From Butyrivibrio sp. (GTDB lineage: Bacteria; Bacillota; Clostridia; Lachnospirales; Lachnospiraceae), in contig JAFSQI010000125.1 in the NCBI GenBank assembly GCA_017446685.1, positions 1 to 59,216 on the forward strand: a stretch of 59,216 nucleotides of DNA. The letters are read 5' to 3'. A program made the position numbers and the translations under genes. Below, piece after piece: positions 24,751 to 33,613 of the stretch. The notes under the pieces are model-generated. The model did not search any database. It had not been told where the DNA came from and saw only the letters and a program-made list of their open reading frames with translations. How positions within the stretch are numbered: the first letter of the stretch is position 1; every line of letters starts with the position of its first letter.

Positions 24751-25878
24751 TTATTTTTCAAATTCGCTTGCTACATCTTTTAGAAGAGTTCTTATTTCAA
24801 GATGTTGTGGACAAACTGCCTCACATCCTCCACATTCTATACAAGAACTTGCCAGTCCATTCTCACCTGATGAAACGAGATTATAATACATTCCCTGATT
24901 CCAATCATTGAAAATTCTCTTTCTGTTCAGACACGAGAACATTTCCGGAATCATGATATTCATAGGGCAATGATTTTCTTCAACGCAGTAGTGACAGCTT
25001 GTACAAGGTATCATATCAAGTCCCTTATATATAGCTGTAACTTTTGCAATTGCTCCCATCTCTGTATCATTAAGCGGTACAAAATCTTTCATGTATGAAA
25101 CATTATCTTTCATCTGAGCCATATCACTCATACCAGAAAGAACAACTCTTATTCCTTCCTGGCTTGCTGCAAATCTGATAGCATAACTTGCATTAGAAGC
25201 TCCTGTTCCAAGTTCATCATAAACTTTCTGGGCTTTTTCAGGGAGATTAACAAGGCTTCCTCCCTTTACAGGTTCCATTACAATCATTGGTTTTCCATGC
25301 TTTCTGCATACATCATAACACTTGCGGCTTTGTACTGAAGCATCATCATAATCTACATAATTGAACTGTATCTGTACTATTTCAATTTCAGGGTATGTAG
25401 TCAGTATATTATCCAAAACTTCAGATTTGTCATGAAAAGAAATACCTACATGCTTAATTTTTCCTTCTTTCTTAAGATCAAAGGCTGTTTCGTATGCTCT
25501 ACATTTTTTAAATTTTTCAAAGTTTGCTGCATTCTGTGCATGCATCAGGTAAAAATCAAAGTATTCCACACCGCATAATTCAAGTTGTGAATTAAAGAAT
25601 GGTCTGATATCTTCTTCCTTATTGAAATAAGGTTCTGTAAGTTTATTAGTAAGTAAAAATCTGTCTCTGGAATATCTATCTGAAATAGCCACTTTAATAG
25701 CTTTTTCAGATTTTCCGTCTATATATCCATGAGCTGTATCAAAATAATTAAATCCGTTATTAATAAAATAATCTACCATGTCTTTGAACTGCACAATATC
25801 TACTTCTGAGCCCTTCATAGGTAGTCTCATGCATCCAAATCCAAAAAAAGTATTAATCTCTGGGAATGTCTTGTCCAT
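24751..25878 (-). CDS. Aldo/keto reductase with C-terminal 4Fe-4S ferredoxin domain
   Basis: This 375-residue oxidoreductase has an AKR barrel (about 1-270; FDTAHGYIDGKSE carries the conserved Asp and Tyr, and GISFHDK is the cofactor strand). A C-terminal region follows with two cysteine clusters, CTSCHYC...CP (about 290-305) and CIECGGCEAVCP (about 345-358), that would hold [4Fe-4S] centres. Such AKR-ferredoxin fusions are common in anaerobic clostridia; their substrates are mostly unknown. The start at 25878 is chosen because GGAGGG lies 6 bases upstream; the reading frame continues 9 codons further without a better site. It stands as a single gene. Confidence 0.9.
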   Translation of the reverse strand: MDKTFPEINTFFGFGCMRLPMKGSEVDIVQFKDMVDYFINNGFNYFDTAHGYIDGKSEKAIKVAISDRYSRDRFLLTNKLTEPYFNKEEDIRPFFNSQLELCGVEYFDFYLMHAQNAANFEKFKKCRAYETAFDLKKEGKIKHVGISFHDKSEVLDNILTTYPEIEIVQIQFNYVDYDDASVQSRKCYDVCRKHGKPMIVMEPVKGGSLVNLPEKAQKVYDELGTGASNASYAIRFAASQEGIRVVLSGMSDMAQMKDNVSYMKDFVPLNDTEMGAIAKVTAIYKGLDMIPCTSCHYCVEENHCPMNIMIPEMFSCLNRKRIFNDWNQGMYYNLVSSGENGLASSCIECGGCEAVCPQHLEIRTLLKDVASEFEK

Positions 25879-26045
25879 TGCTTGCCCTCCGAACATAATA
25901 AACACAATTAAATTTTGCCAATCTCTCCAATTACATAAATTTTATCATAAATATATCAGGTATTCCTATTATATTTTGTTGTAATTATCCAATAATTAAT
26001 TGATAATTATTAATGTTGTTTATTATTTTTGAGAAGGTGCGCGAA

Positions 26046-27158
26046 ATGAATGATTTAAGATTTGTCGAAATAGGCGATGTAAAGAAAATCAATATTTTTG
26101 GAAGACTTGGAAAAATGAAAAATCCGCTTCCTCTTTTTTTTAACGGAAGTGGCGTAGAAATTGTAGTTACCGGTTCTGATTTGTGGATTGAAGTTGAAAC
26201 TGATTCTGACTTTCACGAGCCCTGGGTTGCCTACGAATTAAATGGAGCACTTATGTCCAGACAAATGCTCCTTCCCGGAGAGCATTCAATATGTCTTTTC
26301 AGAAATATGAATCCCGAAACTCCTAAAACTATAAGGTTTTATCGGGAACTACAGGCAATGAGTGAGGATGATAAATGTAAAGTTATTGTCAAAGGTTTTA
26401 AACTCAATGGTGAATTTATCGACGTTCCTGTATATAAAAGAAAAATTGAATTTATTGGTGACAGTATCACTTCAGGCGAAGGAAGCTATGGATGTGTTTC
26501 GGATGTTGACTGGCTTGCAATGTACATGAGCGCCTCTGTTAATTATGCTACTATGACAGCCAAAGAACTAAATGCTGATTTTCATATTTTTTCCCAGGGC
26601 GGTTGGGGTGTTTACTGCGGATGGGACAATGACATCAGACACAATATTCCATCTGTATATGAAAAAGTATGCGGTCTTGCTACCGGCCCATCAAATGAGG
26701 CTCTTGGTACTTTGGATGATTATGACTTTGAAAGCTGGCAGCCCGATACTATAATTGTTAACCTTGGTACAAATGATATTACTGCATTTTCACAACCACC
26801 TATTTTAAATCCCGATGATAATAAAATGTATTGCCAGCGTAGAAACCCTGATGGCTCACTTAATCGCGATGATGAAATGAAGGTTGAAAAAGCTATAATT
26901 TCATTTTTGAAAATGCTGAGATTGCACAGCCCAGATGCCCATATTGTCTGGTGTTATGGAATGCTTGGTTGCGACCTGAATCTTACTATTACCGAAGCTA
27001 TATCTGAATACAGAAAAGAAACCGGAGATAAAAAGGTGGATTTTTTCCAACTTCCAAATACTACAATGGAAACCTTCGGTGCTCATATGCATCCTGGAAA
27101 AGAATCTCACAGACAGGCTGCAAAAGCACTGGTTAATTATTTAAAACAATTTGATTAA
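26046..27158 (+). CDS. SGNH-hydrolase esterase, carbohydrate esterase family 2-like
   Basis: This 370-residue protein has an N-terminal beta-rich domain (about 1-125) and a C-terminal SGNH domain. IEFIGDSITSGEG carries the nucleophile S140, NLGTNDI is the block III motif and AHMHPGKESH carries the catalytic His. The usual Asp three residues before that His is Ala or Gly here, which matches CE2 esterases that work with a Ser-His dyad. There is no signal peptide, so the action is cytoplasmic. CE2 enzymes deacetylate plant polysaccharides. The start at 26046 has AGAAGGTG upstream; the frame extends to 26013. It is divergent from the aldo/keto reductase gene. Confidence 0.82.
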   Translation: MNDLRFVEIGDVKKINIFGRLGKMKNPLPLFFNGSGVEIVVTGSDLWIEVETDSDFHEPWVAYELNGALMSRQMLLPGEHSICLFRNMNPETPKTIRFYRELQAMSEDDKCKVIVKGFKLNGEFIDVPVYKRKIEFIGDSITSGEGSYGCVSDVDWLAMYMSASVNYATMTAKELNADFHIFSQGGWGVYCGWDNDIRHNIPSVYEKVCGLATGPSNEALGTLDDYDFESWQPDTIIVNLGTNDITAFSQPPILNPDDNKMYCQRRNPDGSLNRDDEMKVEKAIISFLKMLRLHSPDAHIVWCYGMLGCDLNLTITEAISEYRKETGDKKVDFFQLPNTTMETFGAHMHPGKESHRQAAKALVNYLKQFD

Positions 27159-27162
27159 TTAC

Positions 27163-27309
27163 ATATCCACCTGTTTATGTAAAAAATACATTACTATTCT
27201 ATTGCCATTCAATATATGAAAGAACATAAATGTTTGTTTATGTTCATCTAATATAATCTTGCCGGCAACTGAACAATAGTAAGGATATTTCACATAAGCA
27301 GGTGGATAT
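27163..27309. repeat. 147-bp palindrome between convergent genes, family BC
   Basis: The ends are ATATCCACC and GGTGGATAT, and the apex is GAACATAAA/TTTATGTTC around TGTTTG. Arms pair along their length with bulges. The right arm contains a segment (CAGTTGCCGGC...ATTATATTAGATGAACATAAA on the minus strand) related to CAGTTGTCAGCC...ATATAAGCGGACATAAA in the element at 14703. It fills the gap between the CE2-like gene and mgsA and may also terminate both, although no T-run is present. Confidence 0.8.
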
Positions 27310-27312
27310 TAT

Positions 27313-27969
27313 TTATGCGTTTGGAAGAGTTTCTGCACGCTGTTCAATATTTTTTTGAAAATTGATGATATCATGATCATACTCTTCTTCCATTAAAGTT
27401 GAATTGATCATAAAATCTGCTGTAGCTTTATTATTTGCAAAAGGAATATCATAAACCTGAGCTATACGCATCAATGCCTTAACATCCGGATCATGAGGTG
27501 CTGCAGTCAATGGATCTGAAAAGAAAATTACAAAATCTATTTTTCCTTCAACTATTTTAGCACCTATCTGCTGATCTCCGCCAAGAGGACCTGAATTATA
27601 TCCTCTAACAGGAAGATCTGTGGCATCTGCTATCATTCTCGCTGTTGTTCCGGTTCCGCATAGAAAGTGTCTTTTTAAAATTTCAGAATTATCTTTACAC
27701 CATTTTATCAACTCTGCTTTTTTTCCATCATGAGCTATCAAAGCTATGTTTTTCTTCTTAGGTATAGTTAATGTTATTTTTTCTGACATTTCTTCTTTTC
27801 CCTCCTTATTTATTTCTTTTTTACTTACTATATCTATTTTTTTAGATTTTATAACATCTTTCTTTATATTCGTATCATGGTTTGCTTCTAAAAGTGCCAT
27901 GTAATATAAAATTGCTTTAGATAAGCAAGTTATTGTATTTGTATCCATCAAATCTCCGTTTTTTAACAT
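27313..27969 (-). CDS. mgsA: Methylglyoxal synthase
   Basis: This enzyme converts dihydroxyacetone phosphate to methylglyoxal, an overflow bypass of lower glycolysis. The conserved core starts at NIALIAHDGKK and includes GTTARMI, the phosphate-binding GPLGGDQQIGAKI and FFSDPLTAAPHDPDVKAL. The full frame encodes 218 residues, about 60 more than normal. The core could instead start at 27789 (MSEKIT, 158 residues), behind a strong AGGAGGG 11 bases upstream. The longer form also has sites: GGAG before the ATGs at 27969 and 27948. The extension is Lys-rich with one helical stretch (SKAILYYMALLEAN). Which start is used is open. Confidence 0.92.
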   Translation of the reverse strand: MLKNGDLMDTNTITCLSKAILYYMALLEANHDTNIKKDVIKSKKIDIVSKKEINKEGKEEMSEKITLTIPKKKNIALIAHDGKKAELIKWCKDNSEILKRHFLCGTGTTARMIADATDLPVRGYNSGPLGGDQQIGAKIVEGKIDFVIFFSDPLTAAPHDPDVKALMRIAQVYDIPFANNKATADFMINSTLMEEEYDHDIINFQKNIEQRAETLPNA

Positions 27970-28131
27970 TTATAAACTCCAACTTAGTTATCATTTAAAC
28001 ATATGAATCATAAATTTAACTAAAAATTGATTTTTGTTTTGTCTTTATGATAACCGTAAAAACTTTTATAATATACCGCACAAAAATATGCATGTCAACG
28101 GAAAATTTCTGAACTTTTTTTCACAAATAAT

Positions 28132-28176
28132 AATACCCTGAAGAAGACTTTTTGTTTTTGTCCTCTTCAGGGTATT
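28132..28176 (-). terminator. Terminator of the uracil permease gene
   Basis: AATACCCTGAAGA pairs with TCTTCAGGGTATT (13 bp, 19-base T-rich loop) 11 bases past the stop codon. Confidence 0.8.
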
Positions 28177-28186
28177 TGCAATTATT

Positions 28187-29563
28187 TTATGCTACGTCGT
28201 TATTAAAACTTACACCTCTATTGATATCGCCCTTGTGATTAACACCAAAATCATAATCATTACCTGGAAGAATTGCATTTAATACAATTCCAAGTAAAGC
28301 TGCAATTGCAAGTGAAGTAAGTGTTACAGGTGTTGAACCAATTGTAAATGTTATACCATCCGAGAAGCCAAGTCCCGATACTAGTATTACTGCTGCTACA
28401 ATTAGATTTCTTGATTTTGTAAAGTCAACTTTGTTTTCTACAACATTACGAACACCGATTGCTGAAATCATTCCATAAAGAATAAAACTTATTCCACCAA
28501 TTATTGCTGTTGGCATCGTACCTATGATATCAGATATTTTTGGAATGAAACTTATCACTATAGCATATACTGCTGCAAGTTCAACAACCTTTGGATCATA
28601 TACTTTTGAAAGTTCAAGAACACCTGTATTTTCTCCATATGTCGTATTAGCCGGGCCACCAAAGAGTCCCGCTACTGCTGTTGCAAGTCCATCGCCAAGT
28701 AATGTTCTATGAAGTCCAGGATCTTCAATGAAATTTTTATTTGTTGTTGCTGATATGGCAGATATATCTCCAACGTGCTCCATCATTGTTGCAATTGCGA
28801 TAGGTGCCATAACCAAAACCGCTGTGAGATCGATTTTTGCAATTTGGAACGGAGGAAGTCCTACCCAATTTGCTTCTGCGACAGGAGCAAAATTCAAAAT
28901 AGCGCTTCCATCTGCATTTGTAAAACCAAGACCATTCATTATAAGTGCAACAATATATGAAATCACAACTCCCATGAGAATTGGGATAATTTTAAACATT
29001 CCCTTTCCCCATATATTAAAGATTATTACTACAGAAAGAGCAACCAACGCTAAAAACCAATTTGCTGAAGCATTACTTACTGCTGATGGTGCAAGTGAAA
29101 GTCCTATACAAATGATAATTGGGCCGGTAACTACAGGTGGAAGGAAATGCATTACCTTCTTTACACCTACAAATTTAATTATGAGTGCAAGAACAAGATA
29201 AAGAAGTCCTGCTACTACAATTCCGCCACATGCGTATGGAAGCTTTTCTCCATATGTCATATCAGCATATATACCTGTATTTAAATTTGCTACTGTTGCA
29301 AAACCACCAAGGAAAGCAAATGACGAACCTAGAAATGCGGGAACTTTGAACTTAGATAAAAGATGAAATAAAAGAGTACCAATACCGGCAAAGAAAAGAG
29401 TAACTTGGACTGAAAGTCCTTCACCATTAAAATAACCATTAACTAAAATCGGAACCAAAATAGTCGCTCCAAACATCGCAAACATGTGTTGCAATCCTAA
29501 TAGCGCCATTTTGGGTTTACCCAACGTCGTGGCATCATAGATAGCCTGTCTTTTTTCTCCCAT
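28187..29563 (-). CDS. uraA: Uracil permease (NCS2 family)
   Basis: This 458-residue polytopic membrane protein imports uracil with protons. It shows the family opening (LGLQHMFAMFGATILVPILV), repeated hydrophobic segments, and the late conserved GLFGGPANTTYGENTGVL motif that forms the substrate site. The start at 29563 is set by GGAGGAG 5-6 bases upstream; the frame extends 12 codons further. No pyrimidine attenuator (PyrR hairpin) was recognised upstream. It is flanked by terminators on both sides and is thus probably monocistronic. Xanthine permeases share the fold, but the motif fits uracil better. Confidence 0.9.
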   Translation of the reverse strand: MGEKRQAIYDATTLGKPKMALLGLQHMFAMFGATILVPILVNGYFNGEGLSVQVTLFFAGIGTLLFHLLSKFKVPAFLGSSFAFLGGFATVANLNTGIYADMTYGEKLPYACGGIVVAGLLYLVLALIIKFVGVKKVMHFLPPVVTGPIIICIGLSLAPSAVSNASANWFLALVALSVVIIFNIWGKGMFKIIPILMGVVISYIVALIMNGLGFTNADGSAILNFAPVAEANWVGLPPFQIAKIDLTAVLVMAPIAIATMMEHVGDISAISATTNKNFIEDPGLHRTLLGDGLATAVAGLFGGPANTTYGENTGVLELSKVYDPKVVELAAVYAIVISFIPKISDIIGTMPTAIIGGISFILYGMISAIGVRNVVENKVDFTKSRNLIVAAVILVSGLGFSDGITFTIGSTPVTLTSLAIAALLGIVLNAILPGNDYDFGVNHKGDINRGVSFNNDVA

Positions 29564-29678
29564 TTTTCTCCTCCAGGAAATATAATTAATTTTTTTCATC
29601 GGCTAGTATATCATTTTCAGCAAAATAATTAAACATAAATTTAAAAAAATTTAATATTTAGATGCTCTATTTTTTCAG

Positions 29679-29728
29679 AAAAAAATGCAGTTGCCAGAGG
29701 TAATTACACTCTAACAGCTACATTTTTT
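29679..29728 (-). terminator. Terminator downstream of tRNA-Arg
   Basis: An outer AAAAAATG/CATTTTTT pairing surrounds an imperfect inner stem (CAGTTGCCAGAG against CTCTAACAGCT). It lies 40 bases past the tRNA 3' end on the minus strand and before uraA. Confidence 0.6.
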
Positions 29729-29767
29729 AATAAACGAGCTCGATTATCTAACTCTCTTTTTATTTAA

Positions 29768-29841
29768 TGTTCCCGATGCGATTCGAACGCACGACCTTTC
29801 GCTTAGGAGGCGAACGCTCTATCCTGCTGAGCTACGGAAAC
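29768..29841 (-). tRNA. tRNA-Arg (anticodon CCT)
   Basis: The minus strand folds as a cloverleaf. The acceptor GTTTCCG pairs with CGGGAAC (one T-G pair), and the D arm is AGCTCAGC...GAGC. The anticodon stem TTCGC/GCGAA holds the loop CTCCTAA, giving anticodon CCT (reads AGG). The T arm is GTGCG-TTCGAAT-CGCAT. The discriminator is A, and CCA is not encoded. Confidence 0.95.
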
Positions 29842-29907
29842 AAGACATTTTATATATTAACACATGCGTTTATTCAAATCAAGCTTGCTCTGAGACATCA
29901 AATAAAT

Positions 29908-29942
29908 AAAAAGTGATAAGTATTTTTTGCTTATCACTTTTT
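29908..29942 (-). terminator. Terminator between deoD and tRNA-Arg
   Basis: AAAAAGTGATAAG pairs with CTTATCACTTTTT (13 bp, 9-base loop). Its A- and T-runs allow function in both directions. It ends the serS-deoD stretch. Confidence 0.88.
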
Positions 29943-30044
29943 ATCCTCTTTTATATTTCTTCTTGCTACAAAGAATATATGGTATATTTGTTTAATTGTT
30001 AATTTTGTTACGTTTTTCTGCTTTGCACTTTAGAAGAAATACAA

Positions 30045-30752
30045 TTATAATGCTATTGCTGTCTTAAGAGCAATTTCCATCATATCTGTAAAGCTTGTTT
30101 GTCTTTCCTGAGCGGATAACTCCTCTGACTTAAAGAGATGGTCTGATACAGTAAGTATGGTAAGTGCTTTTTTATGTGCTTCCGCAGCATTCATGTAAAG
30201 TGCAATTGTTTCCATCTCAACTGCAAGTGTTCCCATCTTTTTATAGAGCTCACTCTCATTGCATTTCTTGTAAAATGCATCTGACGCCAATACATTTCCA
30301 ACATGATATCTTACACCTTTTTCTCTTGCAATATTAACTGCCTTTTCAAGAATATCATATGAAGCTGTTGGACAGAATGTTCCTGGCAAGCCATATTGGA
30401 ATCCATAATTTGAATCTGTATGTGCTCCCATAGCAAAAATAATGTCTCTTACATTAACATCGTCCTGTAATCCACCGGCGCTTCCAACTCTGATGATGTT
30501 ATCCACATCATAGAAATTATAAAGTTCATAAGTATAAATTCCAATAGAAGGTATTCCCATTCCATGTCCCATTACAGAAACTTCTTTTCCTTCATACTTT
30601 CCAGTATATCCAAGCATTCCTCTTACTTCATTGAAACACTTAGCATCTGTAAGAAATGTTTCTGCAATAAATTTTGCCCTTAACGGATCTCCTGGCATCA
30701 GGACGGTCTTAGCTATATCGCCTTTTTCAGCACTATTGTGTGGTGTTGACAT
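30045..30752 (-). CDS. deoD: Purine nucleoside phosphorylase (DeoD type)
   Basis: This 235-residue hexameric-type phosphorylase splits purine (deoxy)ribonucleosides into base and sugar 1-phosphate for salvage. STPHNSAEKGDIAKTVLMPG at the N-terminus, the GHGMG phosphate loop, RVGSAGG, VEMETIALY (purine/ribose contact) and the late TVSDHL with the catalytic Asp are all present. The length is typical. It is 13 bases downstream of the DUF3881-like gene and probably co-transcribed with it. Confidence 0.96.
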   Translation of the reverse strand: MSTPHNSAEKGDIAKTVLMPGDPLRAKFIAETFLTDAKCFNEVRGMLGYTGKYEGKEVSVMGHGMGIPSIGIYTYELYNFYDVDNIIRVGSAGGLQDDVNVRDIIFAMGAHTDSNYGFQYGLPGTFCPTASYDILEKAVNIAREKGVRYHVGNVLASDAFYKKCNESELYKKMGTLAVEMETIALYMNAAEAHKKALTILTVSDHLFKSEELSAQERQTSFTDMMEIALKTAIAL

Positions 30753-30765
30753 TTTTCTCTCCTTT

Positions 30766-31653
30766 TCATTTTGAATCCGGATAATTAATTACACCCTGCA
30801 TCCATATATTTCCTTTGAATCTTCTGCCAATGGCAGGTTCGCCCAAAAGATCCTTATCATTAATGCATAAATCAAATTCCAGATCATTGCAGTTTATACG
30901 CATTATGTGCACAGTCTCTTTTGACATTTTGTTTATAACTTTTTTGGTCTCTTTTATTTCGCCCAATACGGAATAATGATCACATTCAACTCCATATGGC
31001 ATAAAATATGAATCTACCAAACTATACACATCTTGGCTTCTTATTTTTTTTGAAATACTTGTGTAAAGATCCATGTCGTCAAGTGTCAGAGATTCAATAG
31101 CATTTTCATCTCCTCTTCTTGCGTTGTTGATCAACTTATTTCTGTAATTTGTTTTCTTTTTTGCAACTTCTTTTTCTTCGTCTGTCTTTGCAATAGGCAT
31201 AAGTATCTGTCCCTTTATTGATAATGCTGACAAAGATAAAGAAGTTCCTCGAATTGGAAAATTATCTTCATTTTCATATTTAATATAAGGAATCATATTC
31301 TGAAGATAGAAAATTAGTGTTACTCCAACTCTTGGCTCGTTACAAATTCCAGCATAGGATATTTGTGCAGCATGTCTTTCAACGTTCAAATCTTCTTCAG
31401 TACTCACATCTGTGGGAATAAGATATGGATAATAATATTCATAAATAAATTTATCATTCTCATCAAATTCTCCACAGACTGCAATTCCTATATCCTCCGC
31501 AAAATTTTTTTCAAATTCTGCGATTATTCCATCATGCATTGTTGTAACATATAATCTTTTATCTGCATTCTGGATACTTGCTGTAATAATCTCGGACAGT
31601 TCTTTTCTATCTTCAATTTTTGAAAAACCTACTGCTCTCAAAAATTTATGCAA
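30766..31653 (-). CDS. Conserved protein of unknown function (DUF3881-like)
   Basis: This 295-residue soluble protein starts MHKFLRAVGFSKIEDRKEL, which I associate with the Lachnospiraceae-specific DUF3881 family; the family name is from memory and moderately sure. There is no signal peptide or membrane segment. A Lys/Arg-rich stretch lies near residue 165-180 (EEKEVAKKKTNYRNKLI). It sits between serS and deoD on the same strand with short gaps (59 and 13 bases), so it is likely part of the serS operon. No function can be given. Confidence 0.75.
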   Translation of the reverse strand: MHKFLRAVGFSKIEDRKELSEIITASIQNADKRLYVTTMHDGIIAEFEKNFAEDIGIAVCGEFDENDKFIYEYYYPYLIPTDVSTEEDLNVERHAAQISYAGICNEPRVGVTLIFYLQNMIPYIKYENEDNFPIRGTSLSLSALSIKGQILMPIAKTDEEKEVAKKKTNYRNKLINNARRGDENAIESLTLDDMDLYTSISKKIRSQDVYSLVDSYFMPYGVECDHYSVLGEIKETKKVINKMSKETVHIMRINCNDLEFDLCINDKDLLGEPAIGRRFKGNIWMQGVINYPDSK

Positions 31654-31712
31654 CGGAATTCACCTCTTTTCATTTGTAAAATTATCCGCCACATCTTATT
31701 CAGATTCGGAAA

Positions 31713-32999
31713 TTATTTATTTGGAACAAGTACTTCTTTTCCACCCATGTATGGACGAAGAACTTCAGGGATTCTAACGCTTCCATCTGCCTGAAGATTG
31801 TTCTCAAGAAATGCGATAAGCATTCTTGGCGGAGCAACAACTGTGTTGTTAAGTGTATGTGCAAGATAGTTGCCATCTTTTCCTTTTATTCTGATTTTAA
31901 GTCTTCTTGCCTGTGCATCTCCAAGATTAGAGCAACTACCTACCTCAAAGTATTTCTTTTGTCTAGGTGACCAAGCTTCTACATCACATGACTTACATTT
32001 AAGATCAGCCAAATCTCCTGAACAGCATTCAAGTGTACGAACAGGAATATCCATTGATCTGAAAAGATCTACTGTATTCTTCCAAAGCTTATCATACCAT
32101 GTCTTTGATTCTTCAGGTTTACATATAACTACCATTTCCTGTTTTTCAAACTGATGGATTCTATAAACTCCTCTTTCCTCTATACCATGAGCACCTTTTT
32201 CTTTTCTGAAACATGGAGAGTAACTTGTTAATGCCATTGGCATTTCCTCTTCAGGAATAATCTGATCGATGAACTTACCAATCATTGAATGCTCACTTGT
32301 TCCTATAAGATAAAGATCTTCTCCTTCAATCTTATACATCATTGCTTCCATTTCAGGAAAACTCATAACTCCAGCTACTACATTTCCATGAATCATGAAA
32401 GGTGGCACGCAATAAGTAAATCCTCTATCAATCATAAAGTCTCTGGCATAAGAAATAACTGCTGAGTGAAGTCTTGCAATGTCTCCCATCAGGTAGTAGA
32501 ATCCATTACCTGCTACTCTTCTTGCAGCATCAAGATCAATTCCATTAAATGACTCCATAATATCTGTATGATATGGTATTTCAAAATCAGGAACAACCGG
32601 ATCACCAAACCTTTCTATCTCAACATTCTGTGAATCATCTTTTCCGATTGGAACTGATTCATCAATAATTTGAGGAATGATCATCATCTTATTAAGAACT
32701 TCCTCATCAAGTTTCTTTTGATTTTCTTCAAGCTCTTCAAGCCTCTTTGCCTCTTTAGCAACCTCATCCTTAAGAGCCATACCCTCTTCTTTTTTACCCT
32801 GAGCCATAAGAGCTCCGATTTCTTTTGAAATCTTATTCTTGTGTGCTCTTATTTCATCAGCTTCCTGCTGATTTGTTCTTCTTTCTTCATCTAATTTGAT
32901 TACTTCATCTACAAGTGGAAGCTTCTCATCCTGGAATTTCTTCTTGATGTTTTCTCTTACTACATCCGGGTTTTCACGTAAAAATTTAATGTCGATCAT
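31713..32999 (-). CDS. serS: Seryl-tRNA synthetase
   Basis: This 428-residue class II synthetase has the long N-terminal coiled-coil arm (about 30-105, Lys/Glu-rich) that grips tRNA-Ser. The catalytic core carries motif 2 (FRKEKGAHGIEERGVYRIHQ) and motif 3 (NNTVVAPPRMLIAFLEN). The start at 32999 is supported by GGAGG about 8 bases upstream. No serine T-box leader is visible in the 70 bases before it, so expression probably depends on the upstream parA-parB-DUF4446 transcript or a promoter inside it. Confidence 0.97.
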   Translation of the reverse strand: MIDIKFLRENPDVVRENIKKKFQDEKLPLVDEVIKLDEERRTNQQEADEIRAHKNKISKEIGALMAQGKKEEGMALKDEVAKEAKRLEELEENQKKLDEEVLNKMMIIPQIIDESVPIGKDDSQNVEIERFGDPVVPDFEIPYHTDIMESFNGIDLDAARRVAGNGFYYLMGDIARLHSAVISYARDFMIDRGFTYCVPPFMIHGNVVAGVMSFPEMEAMMYKIEGEDLYLIGTSEHSMIGKFIDQIIPEEEMPMALTSYSPCFRKEKGAHGIEERGVYRIHQFEKQEMVVICKPEESKTWYDKLWKNTVDLFRSMDIPVRTLECCSGDLADLKCKSCDVEAWSPRQKKYFEVGSCSNLGDAQARRLKIRIKGKDGNYLAHTLNNTVVAPPRMLIAFLENNLQADGSVRIPEVLRPYMGGKEVLVPNK

Positions 33000-33069
33000 T
33001 TTGATCTCCTCCAATTAAAAAATATTCAAATTTATTTAGACTGTAGATTAAAATCTATCAGCTTAATAT

Positions 33070-33591
33070 TTATCTAACTGTACTGTTAAGTGCATCTTCT
33101 AACGCAACTTTTTCACTTTTTGTTAATTCAATTTCTGATACACCTGCATTTATTGCTTTACTATAAGTATAATTTGATCCATCTGAATTATGTACAGAGT
33201 TAAGTATAAATCCATTATCTTTTTCATCCAACATACATATTGCAAAACTTAACTTACCACCATCATTTCTTGATGCATCATATTTTTCCAATCCATATTT
33301 TTGAAATGAATTACTTAACCTTTTATTTATACTGATTATATCTTTCCGGTTTTTTTCATTTTCGCTTCTTATCAGTCTGTTATCATGAAAAAGACCAGTA
33401 ATTTCTTCCTCAAGTGATGCCGCCTCTTTGCCTTGCATAAACTTGTCATATTTCTTTTCAAGTTTTTTTAACTTAGAAGATTGAATTATTAAAAGAACAA
33501 ATAATAAAATTATTAATAATAACCATATAATAAATAGAATTGCCGGATCCAGATTTCCTAATCCTATAAAACCCAAAATACTACTGTTCAT
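33070..33591 (-). CDS. DUF4446 family membrane protein
   Basis: This 173-residue protein has one N-terminal membrane segment (about 16-38, LFIIWLLLIILLFVLLI), a coiled-coil stretch (KLKKLEKKYDKFMQGKEAAS and onward) and a small C-terminal domain with FAICMLDEKDNGFILNSVH, the hallmark of DUF4446. This family commonly follows parB in clostridia. Function is unknown; the conserved neighbourhood suggests a link with chromosome segregation or the cell envelope near the origin. Confidence 0.85.
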   Translation of the reverse strand: MNSSILGFIGLGNLDPAILFIIWLLLIILLFVLLIIQSSKLKKLEKKYDKFMQGKEAASLEEEITGLFHDNRLIRSENEKNRKDIISINKRLSNSFQKYGLEKYDASRNDGGKLSFAICMLDEKDNGFILNSVHNSDGSNYTYSKAINAGVSEIELTKSEKVALEDALNSTVR

Positions 33592-33613
33592 CTCTCTCCC
33601 CTAATTTACTTTA

